64,000 nt of DNA from Candidatus Nitrospira kreftii (GCA_014058405.1 CP047423.1:3270501-3334500), one strand, 5' to 3'. Positions 26,703-36,257 are shown, counted from the stretch's first letter. Made by a program: numbers and translations. The notes: a model not told the origin generated them from the letters alone.

Positions 26703-26853
26703 TGGTTCTTGGGCTGCGAGCGACGGTGATGTTTCAGCCACATTTCTCGTTTGCTGCGCACACTACCGGGGAAGCCAATCAAAGTTTGAAAATGTATCGG
26801 AAACTCTGGGCTCCTGTCAACAAACGATCGACCGACATTTCGTCACCGATGGG

Positions 26854-27762
26854 TTATGAATACGAGCAGGTTTCAGCGATGAAGACCTTGAACACCTGCT
26901 CGTTCAGAAAGGATGCCTCTGCGCGACGAGCGCTGGCCTCATCACGAAATACACCAAATACGGTTGCTCCACTGCCGGAAAGTAACGCAACCTCAGCCCC
27001 CTCGGCTATGAGCTGCTGTTTGATGTGACGCAGTAAAGGATACGCCCTGAACACGGGTGTTTCAAAGTCGTTTTCGGTTGCCTCCAGCACCTGTTTCCAG
27101 CTCAGCTCAGGCTCTATCTCCAGCGCCTCGTGAAAAATGGAAACGGGCACTACCCCTGTTCGACTTTCGGAGAGCTGCTGATAAGCCCATTTTGTTTCGA
27201 CCGGAAAGCTCGGATTGACCAATACGATCCATCGGCTCCCTGCTATTCGCACAGACCTCACCTGTTCACCCCGACCCGCTACCCTCGCTGAAGGAGCAAA
27301 AAAGAAGAACGGGACATCGCTTCCTAGCGTTTGACCAACTTGGGCCATCTCCTCGGGCGACCAGCCTAGTTTCAGGGTCCGATTCAGTCCTATGATCGTG
27401 GCAGCCGCATCACTGCTACCTCCACCAAGTCCGGCCCCCATCGGGATTCGTTTTGCTAGGGCGATATCTAGGCCCACGGTGTGTTTGCTCCGTTCAAGAA
27501 CCGCTACCGCAGCACGATGCACCAGGTTCGAATGATCCGTTTTCAAGGATGGATCGTCGCAGCGTAAGGTGATGTCCGAATTCGTATGGTTGACGGACAT
27601 CGAGAGCTCGTCTTCCAGTCGTACGGTCTGCATCAGAGACCACAGGTTATGATAGCCGTCAGATCGACGGTCGAGAATACGAAGGACGAGATTGATCTTA
27701 GCGGGTGCGCGAACAGTAATCGAGGCGGAGAGATCGCTTACTTCAGGACAAGGGCTAGTCAC
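26854..27762 (-). CDS. ispE: 4-diphosphocytidyl-2-C-methyl-D-erythritol kinase
   Basis: 302 residues. It is a GHMP kinase of the MEP isoprenoid pathway: VRAPAKINLVLRI at the N-terminus, the ATP loop PMGAGLGGGSSDAAA and the C-terminal LLSGSGATVFGVF. The start is a GTG at 27762 that overlaps the end of pilR by 8 bases. GGAGG is only 2 bases before it, so the exact start is open, but the frame is certain. It phosphorylates the 2-hydroxyl of CDP-methylerythritol. Confidence 0.95.
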   Translation of the reverse strand: MTSPCPEVSDLSASITVRAPAKINLVLRILDRRSDGYHNLWSLMQTVRLEDELSMSVNHTNSDITLRCDDPSLKTDHSNLVHRAAVAVLERSKHTVGLDIALAKRIPMGAGLGGGSSDAAATIIGLNRTLKLGWSPEEMAQVGQTLGSDVPFFFFAPSARVAGRGEQVRSVRIAGSRWIVLVNPSFPVETKWAYQQLSESRTGVVPVSIFHEALEIEPELSWKQVLEATENDFETPVFRAYPLLRHIKQQLIAEGAEVALLSGSGATVFGVFRDEASARRAEASFLNEQVFKVFIAETCSYS

Positions 27763-29140
27763 GACCTCCTTTTATAGCATACTTCTCCAATCGATACCGA
27801 AATGATCTGGTGTTGAGACGGAGCATTCGGGCAGCCTTCTTCTTAACCCATTTCGATCGCTCAAGCGCCTTCAGCAACAGGTCTTTTTCGATGCCGTTGA
27901 TCAACCCTTCAAGATCCAACCCTTCGTCGGTCAGATCCAGCGGCATAGCCGACTGTTGTGACTGTGTCGTAGGCCGATGAAGCCATCCACACACGTCGGT
28001 GTCAGTGACCGGCCCCTCCGTGGAGAATGCAACGACACGTTCGATCAAATTCTCCAGCTCCCGAACGTTGCCGCGCCATTCATGCCCCAAGAGTACGTGC
28101 ATGGCCTCGGAGCTAATCACGGGTTTGGGCCTCCCGCTCTCCTTTGAAAACCGTTCCAGAAAATGATTGACCAACAGCGGAATGTCTCCAGTTCGCATGC
28201 GTAAAGGCGGAAGTCGAATGGGAATCACATCCAATCGATAATAGAGATCCTCGCGAAACGAACCATCCGCGACGGCCTTTTCCAGATCTTTATTCGTAGC
28301 AGCCACGATGCGGACGTCCACCTTGATATCTTGACTGCCACCTACTCGTCGAAATTCGCGTTCTTGGATGACTCGCAGTAACTTCACTTGAATCGTCGGA
28401 GTAGTATCACCGATCTCGTCGAGAAAGACGGTTCCTCCGTTTGCAATCTCAAACAATCCTGCTTTATTGGAGATAGCTCCTGTGAAGGACCCTTTCATAT
28501 GGCCGAACAACTCGCTTTCCAGCAGAGTTTCCGGCACTGCGCTGCAGTTGACGGCCACAAACGGATGGCTACTCCTGGCACTGTTGTAATGAATCGCGCG
28601 TGCGACTAACTCTTTTCCCGTTCCACTTTCGCCACAAATGAGCACGTTACTTTTTGAATCAGCGACTTTCCGCACAACGTCAAATACCTTCTGCATGGCC
28701 TCGCTTTGACCAACCAACTGGGCGAATGAAGACTGGCTCGCCATCTCACGCTTGAGTAACATATTTTCTGTCGTGAGACGTCGTTTTTCCAACGCGTTCC
28801 GAATAATCAACTGAACTTCGTCGACCTGGAACGGCTTGGTCAGATAGTCATAGGCACCCTGCTTCATTGCCTCCACAGCCGAATCAGCAGTTGCAAAGGC
28901 CGTGATGATCAGCACGACGGTCTCCGGTGAGGCAGACTTCACCGCCTTGAGAACTTCCATGCCATTGATTTTTGGCATCCGAAGATCAGTGATCACCAAA
29001 TCAAAGATTTCTTTGTGTACGAAGTCGATCGCCTCCTCACCATCTGTGGCACTGGTCACGGAATATCCCGCTCGCTTGAGCATGATGCTCAAGACTTCCC
29101 GTAAGCTTTGTTCGTCATCAACGACTAGGATCTTTTCCAC
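27755..29140 (-). CDS. pilR: Sigma-54-dependent response regulator, PilR-like
   Basis: 461 residues. The receiver domain (ILVVDDEQSLREVL, phospho-Asp in VITDLRMP, Lys in LTKPF) is followed by the AAA+ domain with Walker A GESGTGKE, the sigma-54 contact loop GSFTGA and Walker B GGTVFLDEIGD, then a Fis-type HTH (KKKAARMLRLNTRSFRYRLEKY). GSFTGA instead of GAFTGA is also found in PilR proteins, and the pilS and pilC neighbours support a pilus role. The ATG lies inside the end of pilS (16-base overlap). It would activate RpoN promoters such as that of pilA. Confidence 0.9.
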   Translation of the reverse strand: MEKILVVDDEQSLREVLSIMLKRAGYSVTSATDGEEAIDFVHKEIFDLVITDLRMPKINGMEVLKAVKSASPETVVLIITAFATADSAVEAMKQGAYDYLTKPFQVDEVQLIIRNALEKRRLTTENMLLKREMASQSSFAQLVGQSEAMQKVFDVVRKVADSKSNVLICGESGTGKELVARAIHYNSARSSHPFVAVNCSAVPETLLESELFGHMKGSFTGAISNKAGLFEIANGGTVFLDEIGDTTPTIQVKLLRVIQEREFRRVGGSQDIKVDVRIVAATNKDLEKAVADGSFREDLYYRLDVIPIRLPPLRMRTGDIPLLVNHFLERFSKESGRPKPVISSEAMHVLLGHEWRGNVRELENLIERVVAFSTEGPVTDTDVCGWLHRPTTQSQQSAMPLDLTDEGLDLEGLINGIEKDLLLKALERSKWVKKKAARMLRLNTRSFRYRLEKYAIKGGRD

Positions 29141-30888
29141 GGCTCCCTGCCTTCATGCCACAGTCGTATTCCAGAATCTGCCGTACGTGGAAGACAGACT
29201 ACAAACCTCGTGCCTTGACCTTCCTGACTTTCCACTTTGATCCACCCTCCGTGAAGATCCACGATACGGTGGACGGCGGCCAATCCCAAGCCAGACCCTC
29301 TCTTTTTAGTGGTAAAGAAGGGAAGAAAGATTTTGTCGAGATTGTTCTTTGGGATGCCTTCGCCGGCATCATGGAACGAGACTTCAACCACGTCAGCTTT
29401 TCGTCCAGCAATATCTATCTTTCGACATCCTGTAGTAATGGTCAGCTGTCCGCCAGTAGGCATCGCATCAAAGGCATTCACCGCCAGATTCCAGAACACT
29501 TGTTTCATCTGATCCTGATCGACTTGCACCCGCAATGCCTCGGCACAAGGAACCGCCCTAATAGAAATCCTCTTTCGGATTCGTGCTTCATGTTGTACTA
29601 GATCAAGGGTCTCAGCAAGGACTTTGTTTAAATCGTACTCCGCCAGATTCAGGGCTGGCGGCCTCGCATACTGCAGAAACTCGGTGATAATCGCGTCCAA
29701 CCTCGTCGCTTCTCGAACCGCAATCTCCATCAATCGTTGACTGGTTTCATCGGCCTGCAGATCCTTCTGGAGCATTTGCATTGCGCCGGCAAGCGCACCC
29801 AACGGGTTTCGTATTTCGTGCGCCATGCCCGCCGACATTTCTCCGAGACTGGCAAGCCACTGCTTGCGCCGCATTTCTTCTTCAAGATCACGTATCTGTG
29901 TGAGATCCTTAAACACTCCGACCAAGCCTCTTTGCTCCCCGCGCTCGTGCAACGGCGACAACGTCATCCCGAGAATCAATCGATTACCATCGGACCGCTT
30001 GCACTCCACATCAAATCGGATGTTGGCCGAGACATCCGGCGTACGATCATCGCCTAGCTGACCGGGATGCCAATCAAACACCTCTCGCCAAGGACGACCT
30101 TGGACTTGTTCAAAATCGTAGCCGGTGGCCTCCTGCGCGGCAGGATTGAACGAAGTAATTCGACCGTTTTCGTCCGTCGTGAACACCCCGCTGCTGATAC
30201 TGTGAACGATATTTTCGTGGAATGCCCGCAGACGGCTCAAGCCTTGCTCTTTTTCATGAAGCGATAGATCGGCCTGTCGAAGTTGATCTGCGAGCGCACC
30301 GCTCAAAAAGCCAACGACCAAAAATGCCAAGCTATAGACACCGAATGCCTGAAGCGTTTCAGCGGCGCTGAGTCGGGTATGCGGTAACCATCCCCACATC
30401 TCCGCCAACCCATAGAGCTGTACATTGGTGAGAATGCCAAGCAGGATGATGCACAGACTGGCAGTCAACAGCCCAACCCGTCGACGTGGAACGAGACTTG
30501 CCACCGTCACGCTGATGACATACAAGACCGCGAACGGACTTTCTATTCCGCCCGTCCGGGCGATCAAAATCGTTTCGAGCAAGAAATCGACGACGATCTG
30601 AGCCCACGCAAATTGGACAAGCATCTCGGAATCGCCCAGCTTCCTGATAACGATTGCGTAGATGATGGTCACCGCATAGGTAAACACGATCAGGGCGTAG
30701 AAGGTCTCGACCCGCTCACCCTTGGTCACCTGGAATGCGAGCGAGAGTCCCAGTAACAGGGTCACGATGACAACTCGCCACCCCATCAACCAATGGATTC
30801 TGGCTTTGATATCCTCCACCACATGCGACTCCAGCGAGACGCTAGGTTCGATCCTTGTCACCGCTGCGCAGACTTTCAGTGGTTTCAT
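29125..30888 (-). CDS. pilS: Membrane sensor histidine kinase, PilS-like
   Basis: About 587 residues from the ATG at 30888. A TTG at 30918 would give a longer form. Six hydrophobic segments fill residues 30-200 (WRVVIVTLLLGLSLAFQ through YSLAFLVVGFLSGALA), the PilS topology. Next come a short coiled coil, a PAS domain (FTTDENGRITSFNPAAQEATG), HisKA with LGEMSAGMAHEIRNPLGAL, and HATPase with DQMKQVFWNLAVNAFDAM, DAGEGIP, and GLGLAAVHRIV. It should phosphorylate the overlapping PilR. Confidence 0.88.
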   Translation of the reverse strand: MKPLKVCAAVTRIEPSVSLESHVVEDIKARIHWLMGWRVVIVTLLLGLSLAFQVTKGERVETFYALIVFTYAVTIIYAIVIRKLGDSEMLVQFAWAQIVVDFLLETILIARTGGIESPFAVLYVISVTVASLVPRRRVGLLTASLCIILLGILTNVQLYGLAEMWGWLPHTRLSAAETLQAFGVYSLAFLVVGFLSGALADQLRQADLSLHEKEQGLSRLRAFHENIVHSISSGVFTTDENGRITSFNPAAQEATGYDFEQVQGRPWREVFDWHPGQLGDDRTPDVSANIRFDVECKRSDGNRLILGMTLSPLHERGEQRGLVGVFKDLTQIRDLEEEMRRKQWLASLGEMSAGMAHEIRNPLGALAGAMQMLQKDLQADETSQRLMEIAVREATRLDAIITEFLQYARPPALNLAEYDLNKVLAETLDLVQHEARIRKRISIRAVPCAEALRVQVDQDQMKQVFWNLAVNAFDAMPTGGQLTITTGCRKIDIAGRKADVVEVSFHDAGEGIPKNNLDKIFLPFFTTKKRGSGLGLAAVHRIVDLHGGWIKVESQEGQGTRFVVCLPRTADSGIRLWHEGREPWKRS

Positions 30889-31019
30889 TGAGGGAAGTGC
30901 GTCGAAGAAGCAGGCCAATTAATTCTGAATAGACGCAGGAATCACTACGAAGTGGACGACTTGTCCATCCTGGTCATGAAGATCGCCAAGCTGTCTCTCA
31001 GACATGCATCGACAATCCG

Positions 31020-32234
31020 CTACCCGATTGCGTTTGCCATCGAAAAAATCGGCAGATACATCGCAACGACGATGAAGCCGACCGTCGTACCCAAAAACAC
31101 CATCATCATCGGCTCCAAGAGCGCGGTGAGATTCCCGACGGCCTCATCGACTTCGTCTTCGTAGAAATCGGCAATTTTCCCGAGCATCGTGTCCAATGCA
31201 CCCGTCGATTCTCCGACCGAGATCATGTGCGTGACCATCTTGGGGAAGGTCCCGCTTTTGGCGAGCGGTTCAGAAATTGTTTTCCCTCCACTGATACTGA
31301 CTTTGGCATCGAGCAACGCTCCTTCCACGACCTTGTTCCCCGAAGTCTTTGCGCAAATGGTCAAGGCCTCCAACAGCGGCACACCGCTTGCCAACAGCGT
31401 TCCCAATGTCCGAGTGAATTTGGCTACGGAGGCTTTTCGAACCAGGTCTCCAAACACCGGTAATTTTAAAACGAATTTGTCAATCGCCAATCGACCCTGT
31501 GGCGTTGCGTAATATTTTTTAATTCCAACAACGGTCCCAATGATGACGCCTAGGATGATGTACCAGTTGCCTTGCACGAAATTACTCATATCGATGACGA
31601 GCTGCGTCGGCGCCGGTAATGCCATCTTTCCGCCTGACAATTCTTTGAACATCTTCTCGAAGACGGGTATCACCCAGATCATCAAGACCGTGATCACGAT
31701 AGCGGCAATTCCTACGATTGAAGCAGGGTAGACCATCGCGCTCTTGATTTGCCCCTTGAGCTTCATCGCCTTTTCAATATGCTTGGAAAGTCGAGCCAGA
31801 ATGGTATCGAGCAGCCCTCCCACCTCACCGGCGTGAACCATATTGACATACAAGTCATCGAAGATTTTGGGATGTTTCCGGAGTGCATCAGAAAAGGTTG
31901 AGCCACCTTCGACATGGACTCGAATCTCACCAACCGATTTCCTTAATGCCGCGTTTTCCGATTGCGTGGAGAGAATTTCTAGACACTGAATCAGTGGTAG
32001 CCCGGCATTGATCATGGTTCCGAATTGTCGCGTAAATACGACCAGGTCTTTTTCACTCACACCGCTGCCGAAGCTAAGGCTGAATCCACCTTTGGCGGAT
32101 TTTTCTTCGAGGCTGGTCACCACAACGCTTTGCTTGCGCAGCTGTTCAACGGCCTCATCGCGAGACTTGGCAACAAGTTCGCCCTTCTTCACCGCACCCG
32201 ACTTACTCCGTCCAACGTATGCAAACGTAGCCAT
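31020..32234 (-). CDS. pilC: Type IV pilus/type II secretion inner-membrane platform protein
   Basis: 404 residues, the full PilC/GspF length. It begins FAYVGRSKSGAVKKGELVAKS and has two T2SSF domains, each with the cytoplasmic helical motif (FTRQFGTMINAGLPLIQCLEIL, then FTRTLGTLLASGVPLLEALTI) followed by a membrane helix (IVGIAAIVITVLMIWVIPVF, and LLEPMMMVFLGTTVGFIVVAMYLPIF at the end). It is the platform on which PilB and PilT act. Its location upstream of pilS-pilR points to pili, but GspF cannot be excluded because the secretin in this window is GspD-like. Confidence 0.92.
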   Translation of the reverse strand: MATFAYVGRSKSGAVKKGELVAKSRDEAVEQLRKQSVVVTSLEEKSAKGGFSLSFGSGVSEKDLVVFTRQFGTMINAGLPLIQCLEILSTQSENAALRKSVGEIRVHVEGGSTFSDALRKHPKIFDDLYVNMVHAGEVGGLLDTILARLSKHIEKAMKLKGQIKSAMVYPASIVGIAAIVITVLMIWVIPVFEKMFKELSGGKMALPAPTQLVIDMSNFVQGNWYIILGVIIGTVVGIKKYYATPQGRLAIDKFVLKLPVFGDLVRKASVAKFTRTLGTLLASGVPLLEALTICAKTSGNKVVEGALLDAKVSISGGKTISEPLAKSGTFPKMVTHMISVGESTGALDTMLGKIADFYEDEVDEAVGNLTALLEPMMMVFLGTTVGFIVVAMYLPIFSMANAIG

Positions 32235-32379
32235 AGCTTTTCGTCCTATTGTGGCTCGCCGAGCCGGTGGTAGAGGATGACTAGAACTATGAAGGGAGTC
32301 TACTGGGGGGTCGAAAACCTGTCAAAAACTATTGCATTATTTACCATGCTACTGGCCTAGTATGTTCTGAGTCTTGCCA

Positions 32380-32922
32380 CTAGGCGAGCGGAGGGACAGC
32401 GTTCGCATCTCGATACCCGCGGTAGAGGTAATGAAACCCGGAGGCCAGGGTGAACCCAACCATGACCACGAGAAGCGGGGTCAGAACAGAAGAATCACGC
32501 CCCCACCAGGTCAACAAGACGATCAGAACAACATAGGCCAGCTGAAACATGGTGGTTCCCTTTCCGAGGAACGTCGGCGTTACCTTAATTGGTGTGCTTG
32601 TGACGTGCGCTACTGCCGTGCCCAACAAGAGGATCAAGTCTCGGCTGACAACCAAAATGACAAGCCATGATGGAATCAAGTGCAGCATCGCAAGCGAGAT
32701 GAAACTTGAGGTCAGCAGCACCTTGTCGGCAAGAGGATCGAGCAAGGTACCTAATCTCGTGCGCTGATTGAGTTTACGCGCCAGATGGCCGTCGATGGCA
32801 TCCGTCAATCCTGCCGTGAGAAGGATCGCAAGTGCGTACCCATATTGCCCATACGTCATAAAACCGACATACACCGGGACCAAGAGGATGCGGAGAATCG
32901 TGAGGCTATTGGGAATGTTCAT
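32380..32922 (-). CDS. pgsA: CDP-diacylglycerol--glycerol-3-phosphate 3-phosphatidyltransferase
   Basis: 180 residues, 4-6 membrane helices. The CDP-alcohol phosphotransferase motif is intact: DAIDGHLARKLNQRTRLG followed by LLDPLADK, which holds the four metal-binding Asp. The N-terminus MNIPNSLTILRILLVPVYVG is typical of PgsA. It makes phosphatidylglycerophosphate, the precursor of PG and cardiolipin. It has its own strong promoter, and pilC begins 145 bases downstream on the same strand. Confidence 0.93.
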   Translation of the reverse strand: MNIPNSLTILRILLVPVYVGFMTYGQYGYALAILLTAGLTDAIDGHLARKLNQRTRLGTLLDPLADKVLLTSSFISLAMLHLIPSWLVILVVSRDLILLLGTAVAHVTSTPIKVTPTFLGKGTTMFQLAYVVLIVLLTWWGRDSSVLTPLLVVMVGFTLASGFHYLYRGYRDANAVPPLA

Positions 32923-32969
32923 ACGGCGGGGTTACACGAATCTTCAAGCTGATCCAGTTAAGGGAGGGA

Positions 32970-32998
32970 ATCATAGTAATCGAAGCTGGTCTTGTCAA
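32970..32998 (-). promoter_or_regulatory. Sigma-70 promoter of pgsA
   Basis: On the minus strand a perfect TTGACA (32998-32993) and TATGAT (32975-32970, 5 of 6) stand exactly 17 bases apart. Transcription would start near 32963, about 40 bases before the pgsA ATG. It may also feed the pilC-pilS-pilR-ispE run. Confidence 0.75.
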
Positions 32999-33002
32999 CG
33001 AG

Positions 33003-33032
33003 TTGCAGGTATCAGTGGTGACCTCATATAAT
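33003..33032 (+). promoter_or_regulatory. Candidate promoter of the small plus-strand gene at 33077
   Basis: A perfect TATAAT at 33027-33032 is preceded at 18 bases by a weak TTGCAG. The start would be near 33039, leaving a short leader with GGAAGGAATGAG before the ATG. It lies back to back with the pgsA promoter. Confidence 0.5.
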
Positions 33033-33076
33033 ACGTCGACCCTCGTATTAACCGTCCCGGGAAGGAATGAGCAACT

Positions 33077-33394
33077 ATGAGCACGCTGCCCCTGATGTTC
33101 AAGAAGGAAGGATTGGTGGAGAAGCATCAGGTCGAAGGAGTGGACCCAAGCGACCGATATTTCAATCGTGCGATCCTGGTGAATCGGACGAGTGCAGGAT
33201 ACTCGGCCAAGGTGATGTATGAAGCGCTCGTCGTTGAAAGCGGCTCGCACTCGACAATCGGTGCAGCAGTGAAGGAACTCGTAGAGAAACTTCAGGAATC
33301 AGGATTCAGTCGCTTGAGGACACGGACCAATTTCAGAGGCACGCGTTACCTTGCTGAGAAAGAGACGTGGATCGACTACCCAGACCTACCTTAG
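33077..33394 (+). CDS. Conserved hypothetical small protein
   Basis: 105 residues, cytoplasmic, alpha/beta. It has the recognisable pattern ALVVESGSHSTIGAAVKELVEKLQESGFSRLRTRTNF, which suggests a small fold with a basic surface (RLRTRTNFRGTRYL), perhaps nucleic-acid or protein binding. No family recognised. It has its own promoter and its TAG overlaps the convergent hydrolase stop by three bases. Confidence 0.65.
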   Translation: MSTLPLMFKKEGLVEKHQVEGVDPSDRYFNRAILVNRTSAGYSAKVMYEALVVESGSHSTIGAAVKELVEKLQESGFSRLRTRTNFRGTRYLAEKETWIDYPDLP

Positions 33395-34527
33395 TGGGAT
33401 TCTACAAACTCGCGATACACCAGATCGTGAATCATCGGTCGAAAATTACGGATCGCCTCGTTTTTTCTTGTCGGATGGACTCGATTCGAGAGAAGGACAA
33501 CTTCTAATTCCTGTTCCGGATCGATCCAAATTGATGTGCCCGTATAGCCGAGATGGCCAAACGATCGAGTGGAAAAATATTGCCCCGCCGATGACGGCCT
33601 CGACGGCGTGTCCCAACCAAGTGCCCAACTGGCTACACCTGCCGGATCTTGTCGTCGAGTAAAATCCCGAACAAGACCCTGATCAAGAATGGTTGCTCGA
33701 CCATGATAGGCCTGCCTCCAGATACCTGAAATAGCCAACACGGCGTCGACACTTCCGAACAACCCAGCATGACCAGCTTCGCCGCCGAGTGCAGCCGCAT
33801 TCTCATCATGAACTTCTCCACAGAGGACTCGGCCCCGCCATGGGTCAAGCTCCGTCGGCGCGACGCCTCCTCCATGCTGAGCCATCTTGTCCAGAAAGTG
33901 TTGTATCCGCTCCTGCAACACAAATTCCACATGGACTCCGGTCATGGATTTCAGAATGTGATCTTTCAAGAAGACATTCAGCGACTGTCGGCTACAGTGT
34001 TCAATGATGAAGCCCAGCAACATGAATCCAAGATCACTGTAGAGACAGCGTGTGCCCTGTTCGTAGACCAGCGATTCAGCTCGGATCAAATTGAGCATGG
34101 CCTGCTTCGCGAATGCTCGTTCTTCGATCGATGAAGGAATTGCTCCACGTACAGCAATCCGCTCATAATACCCTCGCCAGCCAGGCAGTCCGGAAGTATG
34201 GGTCAAGAGGTGACGAAGTGTGGCAGAACCGATCGGAGTCCCGCCACATTCGGGGAGATAGTCGATCACACGATCTTCAAGCCGGCACTGAGCGTTTTGG
34301 ATCAGAATCGCGAGGGAAGTGACCGTGGCTAAGGGTTTGGTCAATGAAGCCAAATCATAGGACGTCGAAGGGGTAACCGGAGACCCTGGAGGAGAGGTCG
34401 AGAGACGTCCGGCCGTGAAATAGGCAACAGGCCGGTCTCTGTGCCGCACCGCCAAGACGGCGCCAGGGAACACGTTGTCCGCAACGGCGCGGTCGAGAGC
34501 TGATTGGATACGATGTCGGTCAGGCAT
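33391..34527 (-). CDS. Serine hydrolase, beta-lactamase class C/EstB family
   Basis: 378 residues. The active-site Ser-x-x-Lys is SLTK in SYDLASLTKPLATV, the second motif is YSDLGFMLLG (Y-x-D/N), and HLGYTGTSIWIDP is at the KTG-like position (GYTG). No signal peptide is seen, so it is probably cytoplasmic. Such proteins act as esterases or on peptidoglycan peptides. It is the last gene behind divIVA at the end of the dcw run (78 bases away), which hints at, but does not prove, cell-wall recycling. Confidence 0.85.
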   Translation of the reverse strand: MPDRHRIQSALDRAVADNVFPGAVLAVRHRDRPVAYFTAGRLSTSPPGSPVTPSTSYDLASLTKPLATVTSLAILIQNAQCRLEDRVIDYLPECGGTPIGSATLRHLLTHTSGLPGWRGYYERIAVRGAIPSSIEERAFAKQAMLNLIRAESLVYEQGTRCLYSDLGFMLLGFIIEHCSRQSLNVFLKDHILKSMTGVHVEFVLQERIQHFLDKMAQHGGGVAPTELDPWRGRVLCGEVHDENAAALGGEAGHAGLFGSVDAVLAISGIWRQAYHGRATILDQGLVRDFTRRQDPAGVASWALGWDTPSRPSSAGQYFSTRSFGHLGYTGTSIWIDPEQELEVVLLSNRVHPTRKNEAIRNFRPMIHDLVYREFVESH

Positions 34528-34605
34528 GGGGATGATAGCCGGGCCAGCAGGCTCACGAGGCCTGATTGCGGTCGGGCCACTGGCATTGCCATCGACTGCG
34601 CAACA

Positions 34606-35118
34606 TCAACGGGCAGGCGTTGACTCGCCTTCCATTTTTTCCTCCCGTATGCTGTTGTGCTCTTGATAAGCTTCACTGGCCTCTACATCCAACATCCTTT
34701 CGAATGTACTGAGCGTTGCGCGCATCCGTTCGACCATGAGCAATCGCTGCTTATGGAGTACAGCAAGGTCTCGCTGCGTATTTCCCAGTTCGACGCGGGC
34801 TTGTCGAAAAAGCTCGCCGGCTTTTAATTCCGCTTCTTTGACGATCAACTCTGCATCTCGTTGGGCACTTCGCTTGATGTCATCCGCCAACGACTGTGCC
34901 GAAATCAGGGTATTGGACAACGTGGACTCGGTCCGTTTCAATTCAGATACTTGCTGCTCCAGCGACTCAATGCGATCACGCAACATCACATTGTCACGAT
35001 TCAATATCTCCACAGTTTGCGAGATTTCTTCGAGAAAGCGATTGACCTCCTCACGATCATAGCCACGAAGCTTGACCTGGAAAACCATCTGTTGAATATC
35101 GAGTGGCGTAATCTTCAT
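34606..35118 (-). CDS. divIVA: DivIVA domain protein
   Basis: 170 residues. The N-terminal DivIVA motif KITPLDIQQMVFQVKLRGYDREEVNRFLEEI is followed by a long coiled coil to about residue 145 (heptads in VEILNRDNVMLRDRIESLEQQVSEL). In Gram-positives DivIVA senses membrane curvature and organises poles and septa. Here it follows ftsZ and yggT in a Gram-negative dcw operon. The C-terminal tail is short and charged. Confidence 0.9.
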   Translation of the reverse strand: MKITPLDIQQMVFQVKLRGYDREEVNRFLEEISQTVEILNRDNVMLRDRIESLEQQVSELKRTESTLSNTLISAQSLADDIKRSAQRDAELIVKEAELKAGELFRQARVELGNTQRDLAVLHKQRLLMVERMRATLSTFERMLDVEASEAYQEHNSIREEKMEGESTPAR

Positions 35119-35142
35119 GGCATTCCCCCTCTCTTTATGAAC

Positions 35143-35439
35143 TCAATTCATGCGTAACGCAGCATCCTTAATCGACTGGACAACAGCGATCTGCAAGAAC
35201 CAGATCGCTGCAATGGCGATCAATGGCGACAAGTCAATCCCCATGCCCAAGCCAAGTCGCCGTCGGATTGGAGCGAGCACCGGTTCCGTTGCACGGGTAA
35301 GGAATTGAACGATTGGATTCCACGGATCCGGATTCACCCACGATATGAGGGCCCGCGCAATGACAATCCAACTATAAAAGGTCAGGATATAGTCTAGCAC
35401 TGTCGCCAGACCCAACAAGGTATTTCCCATTACAAACAT
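35143..35439 (-). CDS. YggT family membrane protein
   Basis: 98 residues with two hydrophobic helices (LGLATVLDYILTFYSWIVIARAL and LSPLIAIAAIWFLQIAVV) and the diagnostic WVNPDPWNPIVQFLTRATEPVLAPIRR. This is the YlmG/YggT family, implicated in division or membrane-linked functions. The ATG overlaps the proC stop by one base (TGATG). Confidence 0.93.
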   Translation of the reverse strand: MFVMGNTLLGLATVLDYILTFYSWIVIARALISWVNPDPWNPIVQFLTRATEPVLAPIRRRLGLGMGIDLSPLIAIAAIWFLQIAVVQSIKDAALRMN

Positions 35440-36257
35440 CAGCCTCCAAGTTCCTGAGAACGCTTCGTCGCAGTTTCTATCGCATCGATCACCACGGCTC
35501 GGAGCCCCCCCTGCTCCAGCCGATGCAGGCCAGCAATCGTCGTTCCCCCGGGCGAAGCGACCTGGTCCTTTAATCCTGCGGGGTGTTGGCCAGTCTCTAA
35601 CACCATGCGGGCTGCTCCTAGGACCGTCTGCGCCGCGAGCAAACTGGCCGTCTCTCGCGGTAAACCCATCTTCACACCACCGTCAGCCATCGCTTCGATC
35701 ATTAGAAAGACGTACGCCGGCCCGCTTCCACTCAATCCGGTTACGGCATCCATCAATCGCTCATTGATCAAGACCACCCGACCGACCGACTCGAAAATCT
35801 GGCGCGCGCAATCTATTGCGTCCTCCTCCATTTTCGGCCCGATCGCTAACGCTGTGATCCCTTCACCAACCATTGCCGGCATATTGGGCATCGCACGAAT
35901 GATGCGAGTGTTGGGACCACAGGTCTCCATAATTCGACTGATTTTCACACCAGCAGCGACAGAGAGAACCAGCTGCTTGGTCAAGACATCGCGAATCCCG
36001 CTGAGTGCCTCAGCCATCGCCTGTGGCTTCACAGCCAGGACGATGACGTCGCTCATGCTCGCTAGCTCATGGTTTGTACCACCACCCTGAACTCCATATC
36101 GTGCTTCTACATGGTCCAGCCGACCTGCGTCTGGATCTGCTACGCGAATTTGGTCCGGTTGGTACAGCTTAGCGGAGAGCACTCCACTGATTAATGCCTC
36201 GGCCATTCGGCCACCGCCTATGAACCCCAACTTGTTCCTAAGAGCCACCTTAGACAT
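35439..36257 (-). CDS. proC: Pyrroline-5-carboxylate reductase
   Basis: 272 residues from the ATG at 36257, which lies within the end of yggS. The Rossmann motif is LGFIGGGRMAEALI. RAMPNMPAMVGEG and LSGSGPAYVFLMIEAMADGG are the ProC signatures, and DQVASPGGTTIAGLHRLEQGG closes the protein. It reduces P5C to proline with NAD(P)H. In this operon it occupies the slot between yggS and yggT where sepF stands in Gram-positives. Confidence 0.96.
   Translation of the reverse strand: MSKVALRNKLGFIGGGRMAEALISGVLSAKLYQPDQIRVADPDAGRLDHVEARYGVQGGGTNHELASMSDVIVLAVKPQAMAEALSGIRDVLTKQLVLSVAAGVKISRIMETCGPNTRIIRAMPNMPAMVGEGITALAIGPKMEEDAIDCARQIFESVGRVVLINERLMDAVTGLSGSGPAYVFLMIEAMADGGVKMGLPRETASLLAAQTVLGAARMVLETGQHPAGLKDQVASPGGTTIAGLHRLEQGGLRAVVIDAIETATKRSQELGG

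Noticed and set aside
26640..26853. Possible tRNA-Gln between ispE and prs
   Set aside because: This gene order often carries tRNA-Gln, so both strands were read for a T-arm and CCA-type acceptor, and none was found.
27755..29140. GSFTGA in place of GAFTGA as a sign of a sigma-54-independent regulator
   Set aside because: PilR proteins that work with sigma-54 carry the same GSFTGA, so it is a family trait and not a defect.
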